In this document: in pieces, positions 1-7,647 of the stretch
Numbering within the stretch: position 1 is the first letter of the stretch
Layout: every line of letters begins with the position of its first letter
Source of the DNA: Pomphorhynchus laevis
Taxonomy: Eukaryota; Acanthocephala; Palaeacanthocephala; Echinorhynchida; Pomphorhynchidae
NCBI GenBank assembly: GCA_012934845.2
Contig: WNNJ02002050.1
Coordinates: forward strand, 1 to 64,000
Direction of reading: 5' to 3'
Length of the DNA: 64,000 bases
Position numbers and translations under genes: made by a program
Notes under the pieces: model-generated
Told to the model about the DNA's origin: nothing
Databases searched by the model: none
Seen by the model: only the letters and a program-made list of their open reading frames with translations

Positions 1-10
1 CTACCATATA

Positions 11-1048
11 ACAAAGACCTCTTCAAGCTATTTGTACTTACAATATCGTAATCTTATAATATTACATCTAATGTTACATTAAAAATGGCTTCCGGAAATT
101 TCCGCCCCAGCGGAAATTTATATCAATAAATTTAGATAAGAAAAATCTAAATTGAATATGAAAAAATCTAAATTGAATAAGAAAAATCTAAATCGCCTTT
201 TTTTATTTCAAAATAAAATAAATAGAAGAAAATCAATTAAATGTATATAGATCAACAAAATTTTTAATTAAGACGCCAATTATATCTTCTTGTGATAAGT
301 ACAATAAGATATATTATGTTTAAAATTTTTCATTTTTAAAATTTTAATTTTTTTATTATGTATTGAAGCTTTAATAACTCCATATTCCCCCTTTACCGAT
401 ATATAATAATTCGATGAATCAGTTTTTATTTATATTCTACCCGTCATTCATTTACGTTTTATCCATATTTGAAAAATGACCCAGTCGAATCAATATTGTT
501 AAATTTATTATGAACATCAATACATTTCCCACTAACCCATTTTACCTCATGTCCCCCATAAACAAATATTCGATGTATTCAAAGGTTTCTCTTAGAATAT
601 ACTGCATGTTTTAAATATTTGACCTGAATTTATATTATGAACTACATTATGTATTACAGCTTGTACTAACCCTATATTCCTCCTTTCGATATATATTAAT
701 TTGATATAATCAGTTTTTATTAATATTCTACCCTTTATCATTATTTGAATATTGACCCTGTCGAATCAATATTGTTAAATTTACCCGTTAATCATTTACG
801 TTTTATCCAAATTTGTACAATATGTAATGCCATTATAGATACAATTCCTCTTGTTCTTTGAAGATTGTATCCAGATTATATTGTTCTGCTCTTTCATGCT
901 TAAGGGTATTTTTTAAAATCAAAAAAAATTAGGCGGAAATTTCCGCTGGGGCGGAAAGTTCCACCAACGATTACAAAGACCTCTTCAAATTATTTGTACT
1001 TACAATATCTTAATCTCATAATATTACATCTAACGTTACATTAAAAAT
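11..1048. repeat. TIR-bearing element flanked by 76-bp direct repeats
   Basis: A stretch at 94-962 is bounded by inverted repeats of about 26 bp (94-119 and 937-962) sharing the palindromic core TTTCCGCCCCAGCGGAAA, with one mismatch between the arms. Just outside lie two near-identical direct copies of a 76-bp sequence (11-86 and 973-1048, both starting ACAAAGACCTCTTCAA). The interior has no coding capacity and contains a diverged internal duplication (about 360-520 and 650-800, both with CAGTTTTTATT and GTCGAATCAATATTG). It could be a non-autonomous DNA transposon, or one and a bit units of a tandem repeat of about 962 bp; one locus cannot tell these apart. Confidence 0.6.
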
Positions 1049-1271
1049 ATATGTAATACATTAAATATTTTTTTTAATTTTAAGCAGTAGTTTATTGCTG
1101 CTTTAATATTTAAAACGAACATATAAAAAATTGTTCTATCTTGTTACAAGGTCACATAAAATGTAGTTAAGCTTTCCTTTTTATAGGGTAAAATATGATT
1201 TTAGAAAATCGCTACTTTAAATTCCTCTCCGCATACCGTTTTGGGCCAATAAAAACATTAAAGTTAATTAG

Positions 1272-1471
1272 ATAGTTTTAAAGTTACGAAGAAGAAAAAA
1301 TTACTTTATTTGCCAGTACAATATTTCGATAGATATCATCATGATTACAAAAATGTTATTTTTTATTAAAACATTTGCATTTTTTGAGGTTTTAATCATG
1401 ATGATAGTAACAGCTATCGAAATATTGTACTGCCAAATAAAGTAATTTTTTCTTCGTTCCTTTAAAACTAT
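1272..1471. repeat. Foldback (MITE-like) inverted repeat
   Basis: The left arm (from 1272, ATAGTTTTAAAG) and the right arm (ending 1471) are inverted copies over roughly 80 bp. Both contain ATTACTTTATTTG and TCGATAG-type blocks around GTACAATATTTCG. Only a short AT-rich loop separates them, so transcribed RNA would form one long hairpin. No coding capacity is seen. Confidence 0.7.
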
Positions 1472-1849
1472 TTTTTCGAAAATAAAAGGAGATTCTGGAT
1501 TAAGTTTGTACTAACAGTAAAAATAATGTTAAAAACCTATTAATTATTTGACAATCACACGAGCAAATTAGTAATGGAAATTATCATCGAGATCTTGTTT
1601 GATTGTTATTTTTTTAAATGATATTTTAAATTCAATAATTTCTCGTAAGAAAACAATATTTTACAATATTTAGGTTTCTGTAAATAGGACTTACAATTTA
1701 TAAAGTCATATGTTTTAATTGACGAGTCGTACAATTTCAAAATTTTATATTTAGACAGGGTGAATCTCAAGTCCCGAATCTTGGCGTGAAGATGGATTCT
1801 GCGATTAGCAGTGTTGTTTAGAGTTGCCGATTTGACGAATGCTGACGAA

Positions 1850-2227
1850 CTAATATGAACCGAAAACATGGTAGCGCGGATCCCTTAGGCAACGTGATGA
1901 AGCCCTGGCCAAGGCAACGCTAATTGATCTACGAATTTCCGTTGCAATGATATATTTTATGCCCGTTTTTGCCGCCGTTCTTTCCGCGAATCTTCTTATG
2001 ACGAATTTTGCCGTACTTCCTGCTCCACCACTCTTAAAAAAGTTAGAGAGGAGAAACTCAATCTCTCCACATTCACTATCATCTCGAGGTATCGATTTCT
2101 CTTTCTCGTCTTCTGATAACCATGTGAGTTGGCGAGGGTTCTTTGGGAATAGGAAGGAGCATTGAAGTTGAATACGACAATGTCCATGAAGGACCGCTAA
2201 TTTCCATTTTCCAAAAGACCTGCACAT
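1850..2227 (-). other. Unassigned open stretch, possible gene fragment
   Basis: An open frame of about 125 codons on the minus strand runs through a stretch that is visibly less AT-rich than its surroundings. The inferred peptide is basic towards its C-terminus (contains KFVIRRFAERTAAKTG and EIRRSISVALARASSR). I recognise no family. Overlapping frames on both strands are also open, so base composition alone may explain it. It could be an exon, a decayed transposon piece or chance. Confidence 0.2.
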
Positions 2228-2430
2228 ACTATGTTTAAGCGGGCATCACTAGCTCTTGTTGTTGTGGGCGAGTCAAATACATGCGACCGGAGTACTGGAG
2301 TTATAACAGGTTCAATCGCCACACACGACGAAACCCTGCTCAAATACTTTGCTAATATGTCGCGTAGTGAATTATGTCAGGTTATGAACAAACCACATTT
2401 TTTACATGACAGCGCATGTGCAACATCGTT

Positions 2431-2537
2431 GGGTTGTCCACAGCCCAACATTGTTGGATTGACAACCCAACATTGTTTGACAACCCAACATTGTTTGACA
2501 GCCCAACATTTTTGACAACCCAACATTGTTGGGCTGT
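2431..2537. repeat. Short tandem repeat, about 18-bp unit
   Basis: The motif CAACCCAACATTGTTTGA and close variants (CAGCCCAACATT, CAACCCAACATT) repeat about five times. The first and last units carry the complementary TTGGGTTG / TTGGGCTG, so the array can also fold on itself. Confidence 0.8.
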
Positions 2538-2639
2538 TTGATTATTAATAATAATTTATTTAACGTAGCGAATGTGTACCAGCATCACCCTGTCAAGTCC
2601 ACTAACTAAAAAACAGCAAACGTCAAATTGATAAATTAG

Positions 2640-2850
2640 TTAAATTGTTTAAATGGGATCGGATTTGTCGTTTGAAGCACGGTAGGGAAGTTGATTGTCG
2701 TATATGAATGGACAGATGATTCCACGAGAGGAGCAGCCACAATGAAGGAGCGAAATCCAAAGGAGGTTGAATACTTTCGGGCATGTAAAGAAGGAAATTA
2801 CGGGAACGTAAGGCACAGTAAACAGGACGAGAATTATCAAGAAAGGGAAG
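2640..2850 (-). mobile_element. LINE 3'-end fragment (same family as the LINE at 33-39 kb)
   Basis: On the minus strand this encodes a peptide beginning MIILVLFTVPYVPVI, clearly related to the C-terminal tail of the LINE at 38.8 kb (MIILVLSTVPCVPVI), including the following PFIYDNQLPYRAS / PIHIRQSTSLP region. It is a 5'-truncated and decayed copy of the LINE 3' end. It abuts a structured-repeat copy, a pairing seen several times in this window. Confidence 0.65.
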
Positions 2851-3015
2851 GTTAAATAGTTAAATAATAAAAAATTAATTAATAATAAATAATTGTTATA
2901 AGATTTTATATAATTTATATCAAGATGAATTATAAACTGAAATTAAAAATAAAAATCAATTTTTATAAATTGACTAATAGATAACAAACTATGTATCAGA
3001 ATAAAGATAAGAGGT

Positions 3016-3105
3016 TGTAATAAAAGAGAGCTTTCCAAGATAAGCTTTATCAAAATCAATCTAAAACAACACAATACAGATTAGTTAATAGAAAATCATA
3101 TATCA
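3016..3105 (-). repeat. 3' LTR of Gypsy element 1
   Basis: The 90-bp sequence begins TGTAATAAAAG and ends ATATATCA on the plus strand. It is preceded by the target-site copy GAGGT at 3011-3015. It is the downstream LTR because the element runs on the minus strand; the end of the pol frame reaches into it. Confidence 0.93.
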
Positions 3106-5969
3106 TTCTTCTCGCCGTTTTCTATTGAATGTAGCTCAACTTCGTAGTCGCGTAAATACGAAGGTAGTCGACTCTGTCGCGTCGGTTTGCTAGTTGTATG
3201 ATTGTCGTCTAAGCGATTTATATTCTCGGTACACTCGTCATTTTGAGAACATGTGTCGATCGAATTTTGCGAATGTACATTGCTGGTATCCCGATAAAAA
3301 TCGTTGATAGATGCTTCAGGGTTATTTTCGTTTGTTTCGATGGATCCTTCTCCTTGTGCTAATTTACTATTTGAAACAGTCACGATCTTTCCATCATCTC
3401 TAGAGACACGACTATAATAAGGATTGGATGCTATCACAATAGCTTCATCAACTTTATTGTCATATTTGCCAGCTCTATCATTCTTCATCCAAACAGATGA
3501 ATTTGGAATAAGCCAATGTGGCAAATCATTGATATTTATCATTTGACGCTGAAAACCAAACATTCGTTCATGTGGTGTAAAATTGGTACTGGTCGAGAGT
3601 AAACTACGAACTGCATTGAGCGCTTGAGGTAACATATCCTGCCAATTTTCTATAGGCAAATTGCACGATTCCAACGAAGCTGTTATAGACGACCAAATGA
3701 TCCCATTGTATCGTTCGACAAGTCCGTTTCCCTGTGGATGATAAGCACTCGAATGATTCTGTGCAGTACCATGTGAAAACAAAAATTCTCGTAGTTCGTT
3801 TGACATAAAGGATTTTCCACGATCGCTGTGTATGTAAGCTGGTGGACCGAACATGCAAAATAGCGACTTCAAACACTTGATTACAGTGGTAGACGACATA
3901 TCTCTGCAGGGAAATACGAATGAGAACCTTGAATATTCATCGATGATACACAAGGCATAAATGTTTTCATTGTTTGAAGGCATAGGACCTTTGAAATCGA
4001 TATTCAGCCTTTCAAATGGTCTAGTGGCCTTGACTAGCTGTCCCATTGCTGCTGGTTGATAAAAGCGAGGTTTAAGACGACGGCATATTTTACATTTTCC
4101 AACCATCTCGCGAATATCGTCTATTCCATATGGTAAATTCATCGTTTTAACGTAATGGTGCAAACGGAATATACCGACATGGCAGAGTTTATCATGTAAT
4201 TGATACAAATGGGAGACATTAGCATTGCACAAAATTGCATTATCTCGTGACAGGGCGTCCGCACATTCATTCTGCGATCCGGGTCTGTAAATAATGTCGA
4301 AGCGATAAGGTGACAACTCAATCTTCCAACGTGCAAATTTATCAGCTTTGATTTTGCTGCATTTATGATTTCCAAACATCATGCTAACAGATCTTTGATC
4401 TGTTATTAACTTAAAAGGACGATTTGTGAGATGGTGTCTCCAATATCGAACGCTTTCGACAACTGCCATTGCCTCTAGTTCTATAGCTGATTGTTTTCGT
4501 TGTGAGTTTGAAAGCGATCGGGAGAAAAACACAACAGGTCGAGAATCTTGACTTAGTATAGCACCAATAGCACAATTCGATGCATCGGTCTCAACGACAA
4601 ATTCTTTATAAGGGTCAATAGCTGCAAGTGATGCAGATGCAATATCGTTTTTAAGATTTTTTATCGCACATGTCACTTCATCATTGAGTGGAAACAAAAT
4701 AACATTTAATAGAGGCTTAATTTTGAGTGAAAAGTTCTCGATCCACTTTGCATAATGAGCGAACATTCCACACATCCTTTTTAACGACTTCTGATCGTGT
4801 GGATTTTGCATCTCCATTAGTGGTTTAACTCTGCTCGGGTCAGGACGGATAGTGCCTTGCGAAATTAAGTAGCCCAAAAAACAAATCGTTTCTAATTGGT
4901 ATTCAGACTTTTGCTTTGAAATTGTCAGATTTAGCGAATTGGCAATTTTCATGAAACAATTTAGACGTTCGTTATGTTCTTCGACAGTATTACCGCAAAT
5001 TATAATGTCATCTAGATAAGCATATGTTCCCGTCAAATTCTTTTCTTCGATAACTGAATCCATCAGTCGTTGAAAACAGGGAACAGCATTAGTAATACCG
5101 AAGGGCAATCGACAAAATTGCCACAGACGTCCATTGGCTTCAAAGGCTGTGTACGGTCTATCTTGCTTTCGAATAGATACTTGATGATAGGCAGACGATA
5201 AATCAAGTCTTGAAAAAACTTTAAAAGTCGATACCCTGTCTATAATCGCTTGAATATTCGGTAAGGGGTATGCGTCTAATTGAGTATAGTAATTGATTGT
5301 ACGGGAATAATCTATAACCATTCGTGGCTTGTGAAGCTGAGAACGAACGACAAGTACTTGAGATCTCCACGGTGATCTGCTTTGCTCAATTATTCCATCT
5401 TTTTGCAAATTTTGAATCTCCTTTCGTATAAAACCGAGATCATCATAATTATAACGTCTAGATTTTGATGCAATGGGTTTTACATTTGAAGGCAGATTAG
5501 GAAATAGGTCAGGAGCTTCTAGTTTGGCAGACTGAATGTGATTGATTTGCACCGATGATGACTGTCCATTAAAATTTAAAGTAAGAGATTTCAATTTTGA
5601 CAAAAAATCGAGACCAATAATTACCGGAAAACATAATCTATCCATCGCGAAAAACTTTACAGTTTTATATGAGATTCCATTAAAAACCATATCTACGATA
5701 CAATATTCGGTGATTTGCTTAGTTGTTGATTTCGTAGCCATTACTACGTGTTCATTGCACTTCAATTTTGAAAGATTTAATAAGTGTACAGTCGAAGAAT
5801 CGATAAAATTGTGCGTGCTACCAGTATCAATAAGTGCCACAATTTGTTGAGATTGAATTTCTACTGTCTCAGTACATTTCATCAGTTGATTTGACAAACG
5901 TGGAGAGATGCGAGACGAAAGGCATTCCAGGGTCGCAGTGATATGCGAAGTTTTCGATGACTTACACAC
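3096..5969 (-). CDS. Gypsy 1 pol polyprotein (protease-RT-RNase H-integrase)
   Basis: A 957-codon frame encoding the enzymes of the LTR element. In order: aspartic protease with DTG at about residues 48-50 (VALIDTGSTHN); reverse transcriptase with LPFGITNA and the catalytic YLDD at about 318-321; RNase H with ETDAS at about 462; integrase with an HHCC zinc finger at about 600-640 and a D,D35E triad at about 658 (NIDFKG), 716 (HSDRG) and 752 (VERYNG). A tail rich in SRLPSYLRDYEVELH follows. Two CCHC knuckles are encoded just upstream. Closest in this window is the polyprotein at 34.2-37.7 kb, clearly a related but distinct lineage. The element would copy itself by reverse transcription in a virus-like particle; here it is treated as a fossil copy. 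Confidence 0.9.
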   Translation of the reverse strand: MCKSSKTSHITATLECLSSRISPRLSNQLMKCTETVEIQSQQIVALIDTGSTHNFIDSSTVHLLNLSKLKCNEHVVMATKSTTKQITEYCIVDMVFNGISYKTVKFFAMDRLCFPVIIGLDFLSKLKSLTLNFNGQSSSVQINHIQSAKLEAPDLFPNLPSNVKPIASKSRRYNYDDLGFIRKEIQNLQKDGIIEQSRSPWRSQVLVVRSQLHKPRMVIDYSRTINYYTQLDAYPLPNIQAIIDRVSTFKVFSRLDLSSAYHQVSIRKQDRPYTAFEANGRLWQFCRLPFGITNAVPCFQRLMDSVIEEKNLTGTYAYLDDIIICGNTVEEHNERLNCFMKIANSLNLTISKQKSEYQLETICFLGYLISQGTIRPDPSRVKPLMEMQNPHDQKSLKRMCGMFAHYAKWIENFSLKIKPLLNVILFPLNDEVTCAIKNLKNDIASASLAAIDPYKEFVVETDASNCAIGAILSQDSRPVVFFSRSLSNSQRKQSAIELEAMAVVESVRYWRHHLTNRPFKLITDQRSVSMMFGNHKCSKIKADKFARWKIELSPYRFDIIYRPGSQNECADALSRDNAILCNANVSHLYQLHDKLCHVGIFRLHHYVKTMNLPYGIDDIREMVGKCKICRRLKPRFYQPAAMGQLVKATRPFERLNIDFKGPMPSNNENIYALCIIDEYSRFSFVFPCRDMSSTTVIKCLKSLFCMFGPPAYIHSDRGKSFMSNELREFLFSHGTAQNHSSAYHPQGNGLVERYNGIIWSSITASLESCNLPIENWQDMLPQALNAVRSLLSTSTNFTPHERMFGFQRQMININDLPHWLIPNSSVWMKNDRAGKYDNKVDEAIVIASNPYYSRVSRDDGKIVTVSNSKLAQGEGSIETNENNPEASINDFYRDTSNVHSQNSIDTCSQNDECTENINRLDDNHTTSKPTRQSRLPSYLRDYEVELHSIENGEKNDI

Positions 5970-6173
5970 TGATGCAAAATGTCCTTTTTTTCCACATTGA
6001 TAGCAAGTAGCATTTTTAGCAGGACAAGCAGTGCGATAATGACGAGCTCGACCACAAAAGTAACAATTAAGTTGATTCGTGTGTAATACCGATTCTTTAG
6101 TGTTTGAAGGACGAATTTCGATTTTGTTAATCGATGCCGACGATGAATGATTTAGCGATATGTCGCTTTGATT

Positions 6174-6713
6174 TTAAGTTGTGCGAAATTGATCGGATTG
6201 AACTTGTGCGGATTCTAACGCGTATGCAAGTGTCAACATTTCTTCGAGCGAGTTGGCTTTATTTTCCAACAGTCGCTGGCGAATGTACGACGATCGGATG
6301 CCCTGTACTAAAGAGTCAAGAATATGCTGTTTTCTATTCTCTAATGCAACCACATCTTTGAAATCGCATTCATCCGCAAGCGCCTCCAATTGACGAACAT
6401 ACTGCGACAACGTCTGATTGTCGGTTTGTGTTGAACTGTGAAGTTTATACCGAGCAAAAACTGAGTTGATTGGATGGAGCAGTATACCATCGAGTATAAA
6501 GACAGCCTCCACAAAAGTTGTACATTTTGAAATCGGCAAGTATAATCGCGTCGATAACAGATTTACCAACAAAGAAAGTTGTTGCGCATCAGATGGGCAA
6601 TCCAAACAAGAAATAAACGATTGAAATTTTGACTTCCAATGAGACCATTCTTGAGAGGAAGAACTGCTATCAGGATCGCTTGCAAATATTTGAGGCTTCA
6701 AGAACTTCTCCAT
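6174..6713 (-). CDS. Gypsy 1 gag-like protein
   Basis: A 179-codon frame starting MEKFLKPQIFASD just inside the upstream LTR. It aligns by eye with the first part of the other Gypsy polyprotein (MDKLLKPAILDTL), sharing the spaced pattern W-x2-W...F, LLVNLLS, the YARYKLH/YARHQLH-type block, LSQYVRQLEALADECDFKD and LLENKANSLEEMLTLAYALESAQ. This is the capsid-like gag fold of Gypsy elements, the structural protein that packages element RNA. The zinc knuckles lie downstream of it. Confidence 0.8.
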   Translation of the reverse strand: MEKFLKPQIFASDPDSSSSSQEWSHWKSKFQSFISCLDCPSDAQQLSLLVNLLSTRLYLPISKCTTFVEAVFILDGILLHPINSVFARYKLHSSTQTDNQTLSQYVRQLEALADECDFKDVVALENRKQHILDSLVQGIRSSYIRQRLLENKANSLEEMLTLAYALESAQVQSDQFRTT

Positions 6714-6727
6714 TGATTTTGATAAAT

Positions 6728-6817
6728 TGTAATAAAAGAGAGCTTTCCAAGATAAGCTTTATCAAAATCAATCTAAAACAACACAATACAGATTAGTTAA
6801 TAGAAAATCATATATCA
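6728..6817 (-). repeat. 5' LTR of Gypsy element 1
   Basis: A copy identical by eye to the LTR at 3016-3105, followed by the second target-site copy GAGGT at 6818-6822. The gag-like frame starts a few bases inside it. Confidence 0.93.
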
Positions 6818-7080
6818 GAGGTCATCAGGAGAAACTGATATGCTATCAGGTTTCGGCCCCTGTTCCTCTACCCAACATAGTAGCGGGGCTAAATACATGC
6901 TAATGATGTATTTCCTATTATAAAACTATCTAGTATCTTATTCTAATACAAAGTATATTTATTATCCATCCATAAAAATTTGCCTACTAATAACATACTA
7001 TGTATCAGAATAAGGATTAGAGGTCATCAGGAGGAACTGCATCAGGAGGAACAGACTACCTCACATCACTACATTAATTG

Positions 7081-7647
7081 TTTATTTTTAACATACTAGA
7101 TATACTAGATAAATAATAAAATCATGAGTGTAAGGTAAGATCACACGCTATTGCGTAGACAGCAGGAACGTGTTGAGATGACCTGATTCGTTCATTGCTT
7201 GTATCTTTTGCTTAAACGAAGTAAGCACATATCGATATATTCAGATTATTTATCTCATAAAATCCTAGCTTTGATACATACAGAGATATAAACACATGAG
7301 GAAGATACTCCTTACATTCTTGCGAGGTAAACGGCAAGATTTGTCATAAAGACCGTCATGATATCAAGCTACGCTCCACTTATTTTGAATGTACAGTTTA
7401 AGTGATTTACAAACAAAGAAACCTGTCTAACTGCCCAAGGTTTACTTCCGATAAGTCCGACAAGAACAACTTTAATAACTCAAGAATAAGGAAAAGCGTT
7501 ACAAAGAAATAATCAAAATCATCCTCGAAAAAAATTTGAAATCATAGAAGTTGTCATGACTATTTTCGTGCTAAGTCGATCTAGGTGAGTCGAGAACGAC
7601 CATCTTGAAGCCAATATGAGACCAAGACAACAATAAGCCTAAATAAG
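7081..7647. other. Intergenic, no feature seen
   Basis: About 570 bp between the structured repeat and the start of LINE homology. I see no open frame of interest, no repeat shared with the rest of the window and no RNA gene. Confidence 0.5.

Larger units (their letters stand above)
3016..6817 (-). mobile_element. Gypsy LTR retrotransposon 1 (short-LTR, Mag-like)
   Basis: A 3.8-kb element on the minus strand bounded by two 90-bp LTRs (3016-3105, 6728-6817) that look identical base for base, begin TG and end CA, and are flanked by a perfect 5-bp target duplication GAGGT (3011-3015, 6818-6822). Inside are a gag-like region, two CCHC zinc knuckles and a pol region with protease, reverse transcriptase, RNase H and integrase in Gypsy order. 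There is no envelope gene. LTRs under 100 bp are known from the Mag lineage of Gypsy. Identical LTRs point to a very recent insertion, although 90 bp gives little resolution. It looks almost whole, with at most about one or two breaks, and the family may use a gag-pol frame change. Confidence 0.93.
2851..7080 (+). repeat. Structured-repeat family copy 1, split by a Gypsy element
   Basis: The family core (GTATCAGAATAAG ... TCATCAGGAG ... GGCCCC ... GGGGC ... TATTTCC ... TCTTATTCTAATAC) is found here in two halves: 2851-3015, ending GAGGT, and 6818-7000, starting GAGGT. The LTR element sits exactly between them. A second, truncated core follows at about 6986-7075. The split fixes the insertion point and shows that the repeat was resident first. 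See copies at 15.0, 17.2, 26.4, 43.6, 45.0 and 45.3 kb. Confidence 0.8.

Noticed and set aside
6818-6990. CTGATGA in the structured-repeat cores as a hammerhead
   Set aside because: No GAAA with a helix II follows at the right distance on either strand; the CTGATGA is one side of an outer stem.
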